Assembly: GCA_030549495.1 (NCBI GenBank) | Contig: JAUIRK010001051.1 | Span: forward strand, 248,001-312,000 | Direction: 5' to 3' | DNA length: 64,000 nt | From: Nectonema munidae | Lineage: Eukaryota > Nematomorpha > Nectonematoida > Nectonematidae | Shown: in pieces, positions 1 to 11,072 of the stretch | How the letters are laid out: every line of letters starts with the position of its first letter | Position numbering within the stretch: the first letter of the stretch is position 1 | Translations under genes and position numbers: made by a program | Notes under the pieces: generated by a model | What the model was told of the DNA's origin: nothing | The model's database searches: none | The model's input: only the letters and a program-made list of their open reading frames with translations

Positions 1-2
1 TC

Positions 3-299
3 TCTTTTCAAACCTATCGGCAACACCTCAGTTCCAATTGTAACGAAAATGACAAATTGGTTGCAAGCAGCAAAATATTTTCATTAAAATCTTCCATCAG
101 TGAAGAAATTAATGATGAAGATGATGGAATTTTATTGCCAAATATCAAGAAATTGTTAAAAAAAGAAAATCTGTGTCAAAACTTGCTAACAATAATAATT
201 AGAGAATATTCACGATTCATTGATTTAGTAGGAAAAGGTCAATATAGAGACTTTTTGAGTCGAAGATGCCTTCACTTGTTTAAACATTATTTCATTTAA
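3..299 (+). CDS. Terminal coding exon of an unidentified gene (partial, enters from the left edge)
   Basis: One frame is open from the first bases of the window to a TAA at 297-299 (about 98 codons). The peptide is mixed and protein-like: an acidic stretch (SEEINDEDDG) is followed by a lysine-rich stretch (NIKKLLKKENL), and it ends DFLSRRCLHLFKHYFI. Three AATAAA signals lie 40-60 bases after the stop, so this is probably the last exon of a gene whose body lies to the left. I do not recognise the family. The last dozen codons and the 3' UTR are duplicated 1.9 kb downstream (2208-2342). An alternative is that a GTGAAG at about 101 is a splice donor and the exon is not terminal. No start codon is assigned because the beginning is outside the window. 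Confidence 0.45.
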   Translation, partial: SFQTYRQHLSSNCNENDKLVASSKIFSLKSSISEEINDEDDGILLPNIKKLLKKENLCQNLLTIIIREYSRFIDLVGKGQYRDFLSRRCLHLFKHYFI

Positions 300-399
300 G
301 ACGAATGTGGCGTTAAAAGTTATCTTGAAAATCGATTCCAATAAAATAAAATCAATAAAATCATGAATATGGAAAACTCTCAAATCTCTCGCAGTACTT
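262..399. repeat. Copy 1 of a 135-bp direct repeat (end of CDS plus 3' UTR)
   Basis: This block, from GAAGAT to GCAGTACTT, is nearly identical to 2208-2342. It covers the last codons of the left-edge exon and its 3' UTR. The two copies end in the same shared stop context (HYFI then TAA) and diverge sharply after GCAGTACTT. Confidence 0.8.
340..359 (+). promoter_or_regulatory. Cluster of three poly(A) signals
   Basis: AATAAA occurs at 340-345, 345-350 and 354-359, just after the stop codon at 299. This is the expected spacing for 3' end formation of the gene that ends at 299. Confidence 0.5.
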
Positions 400-812
400 C
401 AAAAGGCAACCTCAGACTCCTTTTCATAACGCGCTTTTATTTCTTGTAAGAAATGCAAATAATAATAATAATCAGCTAAATGATATGCTGTATTTTGAGT
501 AAAGTCACATGATCAGCTCTTCTGAATAAAGTTCACCCCACAATTTCCTCTCGTGAAGAACGACTAGCCCGTGTTCGTTGGGGTGATTGTTCTTCAGGAG
601 ATCCGTTATATTTTCTTCATTCGTCTTTAGAGAAAATGCAATGTACGTGAATAAATCTTCTTCTTCTTATATAAAAGCAGGTGGCCCAAAAGTGTTGTCA
701 CCCGTAGATATTGTTTCGATTTTCAAATTTTGATTATTTAGTATCGTGTAGTATGATAGCATAATAAATAAAAGTCAATACGACAAATGATCTTTATTTG
801 AAATGATTCAAG

Positions 813-995
813 TCAACAATCTTCAATGAAGTAAGTGACAATGACATCGGCAAAAGAGAAGTGGCATTTGCAAAGCTTCTCAATTTGTGAACTGGACAAT
901 TCGTCAAAAGGCATTTCCGCCTCTAAATCTGCGTTTTTCAACCCTGGGCGAAAATGCAATTCAGGTGGAGCAATTTTTGGGAAATTGTTCAGCAT
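813..995 (-). CDS. Small terminal exon or 60-aa gene, unknown function
   Basis: The minus strand reads a 60-codon frame from ATG at 995 to TGA at 813. The peptide looks like real protein: APPELHFRPGLKNADLEAE, then FDELSSSQIEKLCKCHF, ending YFIEDC. Its base composition is less AT-rich than the flanks, and an AATAAA signal (793-798 on the reverse strand) sits about 15 bases past the stop. It converges on the gene ending at 299. I see no clear upstream exon, so it may be a short gene starting at this ATG or the last exon of a longer one. The family is not recognised. Confidence 0.4.
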   Translation of the reverse strand: MLNNFPKIAPPELHFRPGLKNADLEAEMPFDELSSSQIEKLCKCHFSFADVIVTYFIEDC

Positions 996-1207
996 TGCAT
1001 AAACAAATATTTTAATATTTTTTCAAAAACTTACTTTTTACATAAGAATTTAAAATATAGATAGAATGAGGAATTCAAATTAAAGTTTGAGAAAAAGATG
1101 ACCGATTTTCATTTTAAAAAGACGAATTATCCAGAAATTAAAGTGTCTTGAAACGTTGATTTATTGCGAACTATCCCAAAGCATGGACAATAAATGTTTA
1201 TTTACAG

Positions 1208-1310
1208 GAGTTAACACAAGTATACGCTATTGCCAACATGTCAAAGTAAAAAGGGTCGATGAGTTTTACCACAATTTTAAAGGAGAAAATGAGCCCACAA
1301 AGAAATTATT
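1208..1310 (+). other. Candidate internal exon (ambiguous strand)
   Basis: TTTATTTACAG precedes and GTAAGCC follows a 103-base stretch that is open in one phase on the plus strand (contains YCQHVKVKRVDEFYHNFKG). The splice sites look good. However, the minus strand is also open here (KIVVKLIDPFYFDMLAIAY) and ends TAA with an overlapping AATAAA. It cannot be joined with certainty to either neighbouring gene. Confidence 0.25.
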
Positions 1311-3181
1311 GTAAGCCAGTGTTTACAAAAACGTTAGAAAAAAATTGAATTAGAATAACTTTTTTTGGAATTTTGATATTCAATACTCAACCAATGGTAA
1401 TGTTACAGTTACTTGCCAACACACATTTGTTCAGTGTGTACACTGTGCTGGTTTGGCTTTGCGGGCCTGGAGATAATATGATGGCAGAAAGCTTTTCAGC
1501 AATTCTAATTTGAATTATCCCTTTTTTTTCTAGTTTCTTTCTTATCTCTTCTTCTCGTTCCCTTCAGACTGCTAGCCTAATTTATAACCTTACAGTATTA
1601 CCGTTGCTAAGTGACACATTTGTATTGGCTATTATTTCTCAGATGTCGAACGTTCGAAAATGGAATGGCAGCTATGCCAATTTAAGGTCCACGAGTGCTA
1701 GTCGAGAAAGCGTGGACTGCGCGCAATGTTAGCACTACTCTGTCTTTATGTCAAATACGTCACTACGTTCTCCAAACCATGTAGACAGAGGCGTAGCTAG
1801 CGGAGGGGGGGGGGCTATTCCCACTTCAATTCTTTTTGAATTTATGGAACATTTCATATGCATGCTCTTGTTTGTTGTTTTCAATCTCTAATACTTTTGC
1901 TAACAAACACAAACGCTCGAGGACTCTCCCTCTGTTACGATTTCCTAATAACAGATTTACAGATATTACAATGCAACTAAGAAACGTCCCTAGGTGCTAG
2001 TTTGCAATCACATATGTTTTCAATTGAGAAAATATTGGTAATCATGAAAATAATAACTCCTTTCATTGCATTGACAGGATGTTAAATGTGAACAACAGCT
2101 CTTATCTTTTATTCAGTAAGTTTGGAATTTGGGTCATCAGTCATCACCAGGGCGAGTAAAATTCAATAAAGTCAACTTTTATTTCCGTTTAGCAAAAACT
2201 CTTTGAAGAAGATCTTTACTTGTTTCAACATTATTTCATTTAAGACGAATGTGGCGTTAAAAGTTATCTTGAAAATAGATTCAAATAAAATAAATCAATA
2301 AAATCATGAATATGGAAAACTCTCAAATCTCTCGCAGTACTTATCCCAAATTACAAAATTGTCAAGTTTTAACTTTAGAAGTAGAAATATCTTTTTCTAA
2401 ACTGAAAAAACTGCTAGAAAATGGTCGAATTTTAAATCAGAAAATGTCATTAATTATATGTTGTATTACAAAGTCATGGATTCTTTGAAATAATTTTCAA
2501 TATTTTTACTGGAAATTAATTTAGTTACACAGTAATTGGGTATGCATATTTTAAAATGAAAATCGGCATATAAAATTAAAACATTGTCCATTTGAAATAA
2601 AGTGTTCATAGTTGTTCAATTCAATGAAACTTTAAAAAGTCAATAAAGTCAATTTTTTCTCTGAGTAAAAGTTCATTTTTCTTCGCCCTGAATAACTTTT
2701 AGTTGAGAGGGAGGGACGTTTTAGGCCCATCCTATTATCTCTAACAGCGTTAAAAGGAACGAGGGTGTGCGAACTGCCTTTTAAACGTGTAGATCACTAA
2801 AAATTATCATTTTTCTATGGCTCACCTAAAATATTCATAGTCTTCATGCTCATCTTAGGTAAATAATTCTAAATAATTTTTTATACATTCATCTATTTGA
2901 GGTAGGAAGGGGAAAAGAGAATTGATTATTGTTATTTTCATTTCTGAATATTCTATATACGAAAGCAGCTTAAATCTACTATCTAGATTCTAATCTGTTA
3001 CTCGTATTACACAACGAATAGTAATTCATATCTAACAGATCTGAAGCAGTACCCTTCTTTCAGAAAGTTAAACTAAATTTGAGGACTGATATTCCAAAAA
3101 TGAGATGTGGGCGATTTCACGCCTGCTGTAGCTTATCTTTAACTATACAAGGTGCATTTTAGAGATAGCGCCTACTCTTAA
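1311..3181. other. Intergenic stretch with repeats
   Basis: No convincing gene. It holds a G-run next to GCGTAGCTAGCGG at about 1791-1811, typical of the ends of hAT-type MITEs, the second copy of the 135-bp repeat (2208-2342), and some 17-19 base matches to 4.7 and 5.1 kb (for example TTGGGTATGCATATTTTAA). The last 150 bases are the presumed promoter and 5' UTR of the FAD synthase gene. Confidence 0.5.
2208..2342. repeat. Copy 2 of the 135-bp direct repeat
   Basis: Nearly identical to 262-399, including the codons for HYFI, the stop and the AATAAA-rich UTR. Upstream the frame reads QKLFEEDLYLFQ before the shared HYFI, so the upstream sequence differs while the C-terminal end is shared. It looks like a partial duplication of the 3' end of the left-edge gene, or a small dispersed repeat. 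Confidence 0.8.
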
Positions 3182-3847
3182 ATGAAAGAAGGAGTTGATG
3201 ATGTGGATGACAGAATTCAAGAATGCATTCTACAATCGTATCGCGTAATTGAAGAATCGTTGAAAGATTTCGCCTTTGAGGAAGTGGCCCTCGCCTTCAA
3301 CGGAGGAAAAGACAGCACCGTTCTCCTGCATCTGCTGCATCAGAATACGGCGTTTACTGCCAAAAAACAAACGAAGAAACTGAAAGCACTTCACATTCAC
3401 TTTGATAACTCCTTTCCTGAGCTTCAAGACTTTGTGGAGTCGTCTTCGCAAAAAGACTACCCGCTGGATCTGATCTCTTACAAGAGTGAGAACTACTGCC
3501 AAGCTTTGCGCGCCTTCAAAAGAGACTATCCGCAGGTTAGGGCCATATTCATGGGAACCAGACACGTGGATCAATCTCAGCCTCCTTTGAAGTCGTTTAT
3601 GCCAACGGATTGTGATTGGCCATCCTACATGCGCATCCATCCAATCCTGCACTGGGATTATCATAGCATATGGAGTTATATTCTAACTAATAGGCTGAGG
3701 TATTGCACTCTCTACGATCAAGGCTACACTTCAATCGGCAACATGGAAAACACTTTTCCTAACCCTGAACTCCATGCCTCCGGTTCTTATTTCAAGCCCG
3801 CATATTTCCTAGAGAGAGCAGAAGCTGAGCGAAAAAGTCGTTTTTAA
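3182..3847 (+). CDS. FLAD1: FAD synthase (FMN adenylyltransferase), PAPS-reductase-like domain
   Basis: Transfers AMP from ATP to FMN to make FAD, the last step of flavin cofactor synthesis, in cytosol or mitochondria. The 221-aa protein is one complete FAD synthase domain. It has the nucleotide-binding AFNGGKDST loop (about residues 38-46), the NSFPE segment (76-80), MGTR (124-127), the MRIHPILHWDYHSIW strip (150-164), the family signature LYDQGYTSIG (177-186) and the terminal NPELHASGSYFKPAYFLE. The match to the C-terminal half of animal FLAD1 is clear. The N-terminal molybdopterin-binding-like half of the long vertebrate isoform is absent, so this resembles the short isoform or yeast Fad1. 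The gene is intronless with a TAA stop at 3845-3847. Its 3' flank is shared with a MITE at 6.7 kb. It is tail-to-tail with the REXO4 last exon, about 630 bp away. Confidence 0.95.
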   Translation: MKEGVDDVDDRIQECILQSYRVIEESLKDFAFEEVALAFNGGKDSTVLLHLLHQNTAFTAKKQTKKLKALHIHFDNSFPELQDFVESSSQKDYPLDLISYKSENYCQALRAFKRDYPQVRAIFMGTRHVDQSQPPLKSFMPTDCDWPSYMRIHPILHWDYHSIWSYILTNRLRYCTLYDQGYTSIGNMENTFPNPELHASGSYFKPAYFLERAEAERKSRF

Positions 3848-3925
3848 AAGATTTAACGATTTTTTAAATTTATTATATTTATAATGCAATCATTAAAATT
3901 TTTAACTTATTTTAGAGTTCACGTA
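3848..3925. repeat. 3' flank of the FAD synthase gene, shared with the MITE at 6.7 kb
   Basis: From the stop codon on, about 75 bases (AAAAGATTTAACGATTTT, then the TTATTATATTTATAATGC core and TTCACG) match 6684-6778 inside the hAT-type MITE with small indels. Either the 3' UTR is derived from a MITE copy, or the MITE carries a piece of this flank. Confidence 0.7.
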
Positions 3926-3995
3926 AAACAGGCGATGTTCACTAATCTCTATTGAATTGAATTAGAAATTCGACGTCGCATGCATTCCTCTACAG

Positions 3996-4050
3996 CAGTG
4001 TTGTCTAAATTGCGCCCTGCGAGTAGTACGCGGCCCTCAGTATACTCAAA
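3996..4050. repeat. Unpaired hAT-type terminus
   Basis: CAGTGTTGTCTAAATTGCGC followed by a GC-rich GTACGCGGCCCTC is the typical terminus of a hAT element (CAGxG start). I could not find a matching right end with an 8-bp duplication, so this is a fragment. Confidence 0.4.
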
Positions 4051-4475
4051 TCCCGCCCTCTGTCTCATTTAAAACATTGTCCATTTTTACATCTTTTAAA
4101 TCAGAGTAACATGATAGATAGTTCATGGATTGAACTTAGAATAAGTCCATTTTCCTTATTTTTCATGTTTCTCAGAAAGAAAGCTCTCCTGTCATTTTAT
4201 GAACCGATTCTTATAACACATGCCTAATAAGTGGAATTCTGTTTTATTGATTTACATAAACGGAAATAGATATGAAAAAGAGATTTTTTTTAAAATATCT
4301 AAATACATTTAAAAAGTTCCTTACCGATTCCGATAAAATTGTCTTTCCTATTAATATTTTGTGGAAGTATATTCCGAGGGAACTAAGGTATTCTATTTAC
4401 GAAAAACGCGCAAAGCAAGAAAAAAGAAGAATATAATTTTATTTTTATTAATTTGAGTAATGAAAGTCTATTTCT

Positions 4476-4592
4476 TCACGCTCTCTTCTCATTTGCTCGC
4501 GATTTCCTTAATCTGGCCTTCTTTTTAATTTCAGTTTCCCATTTGTTTTGACAGGACAGGTACAAGTTCAGGGCTGTTCTGGCATCCTCAAT
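4476..4592 (-). CDS. REXO4: REXO4-type RNA exonuclease, exon 3 (last)
   Basis: On the minus strand a TTTTTTAG acceptor is followed by 39 codons: IEDARTALNLYL, then a basic tail (IKKKARLRKSR) and TGA at 4476-4478. Exon 2 ends in phase 0 after GSHDS, so joining gives SHDSIEDAR. That is the fourth motif of the DEDDh exonuclease family, with His175 and the final catalytic Asp180. Without this exon the enzyme would lack its last metal ligand. The exon is short and lies 6.2 kb from exon 2, so it is easily missed. Confidence 0.93.
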   Translation of the reverse strand: MEDARTALNLYLSCQNKWETEIKKKARLRKSRANEKRA

Positions 4593-5508
4593 CTAAAAAA
4601 GTAAGGAAATAAATCATAGATGTCATGACATCTCTTTCATGGCGCGTGTAAAAGTATTTTTCTAAGATGGAGTCATGTATGCTCTTAGCACCACCTAGTC
4701 TTTATATTGGGTATGCATATTTTAAGGCTATTACTCCCTGTGTTACGATTTAGTGTTAAATTTTGAGTCGTCATTCAGGCGATAAGTGCACAAAATCGGG
4801 TCACCCGATGAAAAATTTAGAAATAAACTCTAATTTAGTTTCACACAAAATTTACTAAAATTGAAGAATACTCTCTGATCATTGACTTCCAGATGTTTAT
4901 AAATTGATATGTTAATCTCCATCATCTTATTAAAATATCCTAGAAGACTACTCTCAAAAAGAGAAACGCTTTGACACGCGTAGAGAGGAACTAAAAGAGA
5001 TAAATTTTTCTAAATACCTTTTTTGACATAAAATTAGTGGGTGAAAAGCTGAGATTCTTATAAATCCTTCCAGATTCCGTTGCTAAGTGACACCAAAACC
5101 GAAACAATTCAGGAAAAACAGGACATCTAGCAACCCTGAATCATTGAGTATACAACTCGATTTGTTGATTCATAATGTGTGCGTATAATGCGTTGTAAAG
5201 TTTACTTTGTCTTTTATAGTTCTTTTAATAAATCAAAAGAATAGATCAACTTTGTGTAGTAATTTTTAAATTTTATTGAATCTATCTTAGGGACTAGCTG
5301 AAACGGTTGAGACCCGTCCTTCATTTCGTTCGGTTTTTTTCAGTAAGCTGAACGCGGCGAGAGATGTAGTGTGGGTTGGTCGTGTAGAAACTATAGATAG
5401 TTATGGTCTGCATCTTATCAGGTAAGTGCGATCATATTTATTGTTGTTGGTAGCCCCTAGTAGAGTATACTAATGAGTATAATCTATCAGTTCAAAACCA
5501 AACTTTGT

Positions 5509-5646
5509 TTAACCCATTTACGACCAATGTTCCTATTTTGGAACATAAGTAATTTCATCTTCGTCTGCTTTTTTCAATGACTTTGAATATAAATCGTCTG
5601 CGTTTTTTTAGATATCGTCTGCTTTGCTTGGTCTAAAATGGGTTAA
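5509..5646 (+). mobile_element. piggyBac-like MITE, copy A, with TTAA target sites
   Basis: A 130-bp element (5513-5642) starts CCCATTTACGACCAA and ends TTGGTCTAAAATGGG. The ends are inverted repeats, flanked on both sides by TTAA (5509-5512 and 5643-5646). TTAA duplication and CCC/GGG termini are the hallmarks of piggyBac-superfamily elements. It has no coding capacity and contains three CGTCTGC motifs. It differs from copy D (63745-63874) at only two visible positions. Confidence 0.88.
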
Positions 5647-6479
5647 ACTGAGAGAGTATTTCCATAAAAGCAACACTCTCACGGAAAAGTGTAGAATTTT
5701 GTTAAACTTTCGCAGCAGAAGCAGCGATAAAGCAGTGTAATTTCAGCCAACATATTTATTGTTCTGTTGGTGGAAAAGAAAGCGGGCGAGTTAAGGTAGC
5801 AAGACCATTCATTGTCCATTGTAACATTTTCTTGTCGCAATCAGCCTTTTTAAAAATGGTTATGCTCACCCGAATTTAGGGTCGAATTTAGGGCTCGTAC
5901 GTATCTTCTCTCATTTCAAAATGAAGTTATTTTTTTGAATGTGTCTTTCGCTTCCCTTTTCTCATTTCAAATATTTTGTTCACAACAATTCAGCATTTAT
6001 CTTTTTCCTACATCTGCTTCTGTCATGTCTCTACTTCCAGCCCGCTCCTTTTTTGTCGAATCCTTCTACATCTCTCTTTTTACTTGGAACGATCACGATT
6101 TTGCTCCTGTAATGATAAAATTTCGCCTCTACTGCCTTCCTTCATATCCTTCCTTTGGTGTTCAAAATTTTCTTTTTGTGAATTTGTAGTCAATTTTTTG
6201 TCTATTCAAGAAGATTCAACCTAGGCTTATTCCTGGATTAAAAATACTACATTCTAAGATTTTCTTACAGTGAAAATTATTTAACCTTCACCGATGTATC
6301 ATGATGGGTTGGAGGCTTATTAGCGCGGCCTTTTGGGCAGTCTTCTTTTTGGCGCGCTCCCTTTGGACTCTTTTGTCGATAAAAAATGATTTCATCATCA
6401 CTATTTTTGACTATTCTTGCGTTTGAAACTCATTATTAACATAAAACATAAACTTGACACTATTAGCATAGGACACTAC

Positions 6480-6988
6480 CAGTGGTGATTCTAAGTTTTA
6501 AAAAGTGGGGAGGAGGGGGGCTTTATCAGAGCTAATGTTTTGTTAGATAACACTTGTAATTTTTTTAACGCAAATATGCTCTGATAACTTCAGATATAGC
6601 AAGGGTTTTTAAATCTTTTGAAATAAAATGAGAAAATATTGAAAATTTTTGAAGGTTTTTTGTTTAATTTATCCTTTTACAACTTTTAAAAGATCTAACG
6701 ATTTCATTCAATGATTTTTTAAATTTATTATATTTATAATGCATTCATTAAAATTTTAGCTTATTTTAGTTCACGCATAACATCCATATATAATTAAAAT
6801 TTGCAAGCTTTGTTCAAATAAAACTGAAAATCACTATAAATTTTATTTAAAAAAAATTCACAAAATATTTAAAAGAGGTCCATTGTAAATCAGGAAAAAT
6901 ATTTTTCCGAAGTTTTTGATATTTTTTTAAAAAACCTCATGATATAAAATGGGGGGGGGGGGCTTGTCCCCCTTTAAAATCGCCACTG
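6480..6988 (+). mobile_element. hAT-type MITE with 8-bp target-site duplication
   Basis: Starts CAGTGGTGATTCTAA and ends in the inverse of CAGTGGCGATTTTAAAG. The flanks GACACTAC (6472-6479) and GCCACTAC (6989-6996) match at 7 of 8 bases. G-rich runs lie just inside both ends. The 509-bp element has no open frame. Its middle (6684-6778) matches the 3' flank of the FAD synthase gene. Confidence 0.82.
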
Positions 6989-9900
6989 GCCACTACATAT
7001 GCTAATTCTTATCTTTGAATTCCGATTGCAAGCTAACCATAAGTATACATTGTAAAATTAAAAGCGCGGCATTATTCTCAACCCACTAAAATAACATTTA
7101 ATGAGGTATAAGCCAAATAGACCAATTAGACATTAATAAAAAAATTAAACTTTAAAAATATGAGCGATACTTCTAAGGTATTCGATTGCATTTAGACTCG
7201 TAAACGTATGGGCTATTAGGCCAAGTCTTTTATCTACATCTCTAAACTTTCTCTATGGAGGTTCATGACCAGCTGCTAATAGTCTTTCATAATATGCATC
7301 TATCAGTTTCCACAAATTTGGAAACCTAAAACTAAGGAAACTATAATATCAGTATCAATGAGCTAAGGAAGTTCACTATTAGTATTATCATACGCAACAG
7401 CTTTGAATCATTCTACATAAAGTATTTACTTTTTTTGAAAAGATTATTTTGAAAATTTGTCAGCTGTTGAAGGAATTAAACTTCAATTGGGTTATTGGTG
7501 CGCCGAGCATCTAAAACAGGGCTTCTCAATCTTTTTTTTTCCTGAGGACCACTAGGATAATACTACCAATCGATTTTGGGAATTTAATCTTTTTCAAAGC
7601 TTTCTAAAGTTTTTTTGTTACTTAGTTTATTCAGAATTTTTTTCCAAATTTAAAAAGTTACAGCGTTTTTATTTAAGTCAAACATTTTTATTTTGGCGAG
7701 TACCAAAGAAAACCGCGAGCTTGTTTTTTATGAACACGAATTGATATTTGCTGCTGTAGAGGACTGAGGTGTATCATTATTCTAGGTTATTTAATCAAAA
7801 TACGAGTCTCTTAATTGTAGTTAAAAGCGGCTCAGATTCTTTATGGCAGAACTTAGTACATCACAGTCACGAAAAATGCCCCCTTGACAACAAAGACAAA
7901 ACTTGTTTGGGAAGAACACTAATAGGTAGTGAATTTAATTGTCTTCAACAAGGTTTTCTTCTAAACTCTACATGGACCTCATTTCCAAACCCTGATTTAA
8001 AATGTCGCCTTCCTTATCCACACGCATTTGTCCCATTTTCTTCGGCAGATTCAACAGGGTTATCAAGGTGTTTCTGACAAGGTCAATTAATTGCACAGCA
8101 GAACTGCCCTGCCTTATTTTCGACAACTGATCTCAGCACTAAAATTCTTTCCTTTATCTAGAAAATCCTTTCTCTTTTTTTGCACAACTTTTGATGAATT
8201 TTGGTTTTGTAAGTTGAGCCAACTAATTTAAAATCCATTTTATTTTTAAAATAATAATTAACATAAAATAGATTCAATTTTTATACATTAAAATTTTTCA
8301 AAATCTTTAATATTCCTACACGAGTTATTATTTTTGATGATTTATCACATTGAAACTTTTCAATTAAATCATCACGATCAATAAAATTTATCAAAAATAA
8401 GAGAGTCAAAACTCTAGTCTTTATGATAACAGAAGAAAAACACGCATAACTTCAAAATTTTACTTGTAAATCCATTTGACTACACATGGAACATGTTTTT
8501 AATAAGTAATGGTATTTTTTAATTTTTTGTCGTTTCTTCCTCACATGCTGCAGGCATCCCAACGCTCTAACGATCCTGGCATCTGATTTCTTATGCACGC
8601 TATTGTTGTCGATCTCTTGAATGTGGATGCTGCATTTTGTTCTAGCCTTGGAGAAAAAAAGTGAAGCAAGAGATTTGTGACTAAATCGGTATTGTCGGTC
8701 CACAATCTTTTATATCCCTCACAACCATAATGACAACACTTACACACGCACAAAAGAAATAACAATTAAAGGAGTACAAAGTCATAATTGCGATGCTGAG
8801 TATGTACGACTTTGGTTGTATTTTAGTTTATTTCCACTCCAATTGCAGCATAAAAGAAATGTACTCATTCAAGGCAAATTAATGAACAGACTTCGTGGAA
8901 ACCTTTTCTTGAAAGCACTTGATTTAATAAGGAAGGGATTTGCCGAAGAACGCTCTCTCTCTCTCTCCCTCTCATAATCATGTAAAATCTTCATTCACTT
9001 CTTCCCTGCATTGTTCCACTGCTCCCCCTCTTCTATCACGTATTGGGAAAACGTTTCAAAGACTTTTGTCGTCGTACGAATGCAGAAGAACTTCCAGCAT
9101 TTGCAACAGCACTTTCAAAAATGTGTAACAAAATCTGTTCTTTGTTCTATCCTGCAACAAGAACAATGCTGAGCATTTTCTTTCTCATTCTTGAATAATA
9201 ATAAAATTCTTTGTGAGGAGAGATCTCAGAGTATCATCGTAGATATAACTAGACAATTCTTACTTTTTGCAAGAAATTTTGAGTAAATCTGCAAATAAAT
9301 AAATGAATATTGCTCTGGTTGGTATCTCACGCGCAATCACATCTTCCTACTCCAGTATATATTTCCTCTCCACATACTCAAACAGATGTAGGCCACATGG
9401 CCTAAATAAAAGTAACTTATCTAAAACTAAGTAACAAACTTTGTCTGAATTCAAACGAATAACTCAAGAACGCTATTCCAAAACTCATGATCAATAGAGT
9501 AATAAGGATAAATAAGAAAAGATGTGGTAAGAAAAATAAGATTATTTTCTTAATGAAGAATTAGTAAGAAATTTTTGCAAGTAGCAAATTGTTATGCCTT
9601 TACAATAAAGTTTTTCATATAGAAATCGAAAAAAAAATTATGAAAAACTATTTGTATTCAATTAGTTTTGTTTATTTTTTGCGATCAGTGCGCGCTAATT
9701 GCTTTAGAAGGATTTGATAAGTCAGGGTAGAAACCGCTGTGCCAAATAAATTTTCCAAGTGTGACATTTTATTACTAAAAAAGTATGAATTTAATTAACA
9801 AATCAGTTATTAGAAGCGAAATTTGTCAATCTCCGATAAATAATGCGGGTAGAAGTCCTTGACATCTCAATCTTGTACCACAGTTGAAGGCCCGGTGCTA

Positions 9901-10830
9901 TGGCAATTTCATGGCTGTATAAATTTGGGTTGAGGAAATGTTTGATACACGGAGTATGCAGTATTCCCATTTAATCATTCAATCACTGAACAGTTTGAGA
10001 ATCTCTGAAATTTTTTGTTTAAATGTTTTAGAAATATAATACTCATGATTCTAATGAAGCATATTCTTAAGAAAGTGTAGGCGGGGCCATGTTTTGAGCG
10101 GAGCATGTCAAAATGTTAAAACAGATTCCTTACAATTATTTTAACGATTGCTTTGAATGCATGCATCTACTCATTTTTACAATGCTATTATCCGTTTGGT
10201 TACAAATTTTGAGATAAGCTGCTTTTAGCCTTATCTAAATGAAAACGTCTTTTTTGATCATTTAGCTTATGGCTTTTACACGATTTGAAGCTGAGATTAT
10301 CTGAAGTACAAGGATGTGGGAATGCTTGAAAATAAACGAAGATATCAGGAAAGGCAACATTACAAAATCAGAGTTGCCAGCTCATAATAGTTAAAGTAGG
10401 TAATGTATTTCAAAGAATTTTTATAAAAAGAAGTTAAAATGATAAGATTTTTATAACGCAACTAAAGAAGGAGATCTTTCACTATCAAAATCTTATTAGC
10501 TTCAGGCGTTTCTTGAACATCTTTGGAATTTCAATATTAGAAAACATATTCTAATTTATTATTTAAAAATAGGGATTGATATCAAATTTTTTTTATATAT
10601 ATGATATCAAAAAAGTGAGTTATTTCATTAAATTGAAATATAAAAAAATATTAAAGTCGAAATTTTTGGTTTTAAAACAAGATAAACTCACTAAAATATA
10701 AAATAAATATAATTATTCACTGAAACTTATATTCATCTAAATACTAAATTTAGTGGGGTTTCCTTCGTTAAACTGCTAATTCTGTAGAGAGTAACCACAG
10801 CGTTTTTAAAAAGAATAGAGAGGTTCTTAC

Positions 10831-11072
10831 GGAGTCATGGGAGCCATTTTGGATGTCCACTCCGAAATGGTACTTGGCCAAGAACTTGAGGGACGGCTTT
10901 TTGTGCATGGCATAGAAAGGGCGCAGGAACTTGAAGTTGGCGGTGTCGCGCATTAGACTCCTCGGGTGGTCCAACTTCAGCGCTTTCATGTCCTTGCTCA
11001 GGTCGTGGCCGATGATGATTTTGTCCTTGATGATCGCATACACTTCCTTCACCACACTCTCAAACTCCTCTC
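10831..11072 (-). CDS. REXO4: REXO4-type RNA exonuclease, exon 2
   Basis: Minus-strand exon between a CTAG acceptor (11073-11076) and a GTAAGA donor (10829-10830 and below). It adds one split codon (G97) and residues to S177: GEEFESVVKEVY, IIIGHDLSKDMKALKLDHP, RDTANFKF, KPSLKFLAKYHFG and GSHDS. The GHDLSKD segment supplies the third acidic ligand (D124), and LDHP and RDT are REXO4 family landmarks. Reading through the donor gives HDSVRTSLFF, which lacks the last Asp, so the spliced form is preferred. Confidence 0.95.

Larger units (their letters stand above)
4593..10830 (-). other. REXO4 intron 2 (6.2 kb) with transposon debris
   Basis: Bounded on the minus strand by GTAAGA (10830) and TTTTTTAG (4593). 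It contains a piggyBac-like MITE (5513-5642), a complete hAT-type MITE (6480-6988), an unpaired hAT terminus at about 7516 (CAGGGCTTCTCAATC), another hAT-like end at 5138 (CAGGGTTGCTAGATG reversed) and a short CT-rich run at 8951-8973. The 5935-6225 stretch is pyrimidine-rich, not coding. The rest is AT-rich with no supported gene. Confidence 0.7.

Noticed and set aside
3230-3664. 144-codon minus-strand frame inside the FAD synthase gene
   Set aside because: It lies opposite a clear FAD synthase coding frame and shows no family motif; a shadow frame.
3996-5138. Pairing of the hAT-like ends at 3996 and 5138 as one element
   Set aside because: The 8-base flanks (CTCTACAG and AATCATTG) do not match and the terminal sequences differ; treated as separate fragments.
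5935-6224. Two overlapping Ser/Phe-rich open frames
   Set aside because: The sequence is a pyrimidine-rich tract inside REXO4 intron 2; overlapping open frames follow from composition.
7769-8077. 102-codon plus-strand frame and an opposite minus-strand run (LNLPKKMGQMRVDKEGD)
   Set aside because: Both look mildly protein-like but have no start or splice support and no family match; left as intron sequence.
8452-8703. Minus-strand frame containing KKSDARIVRALG, considered as the last REXO4 exon
   Set aside because: It has a DAR string at about the right spacing but no real acceptor, and it does not match the family afterwards. The exon at 4476-4592 (IEDARTALNLYL after TTTTTTAG) fits in phase, motif and length.
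10768-10830. Read-through of REXO4 exon 2 (HDSVRTSLFFLKTLW)
   Set aside because: It would replace the catalytic Asp by Thr, and it begins at a good GTAAGA donor; the spliced product restores the motif.
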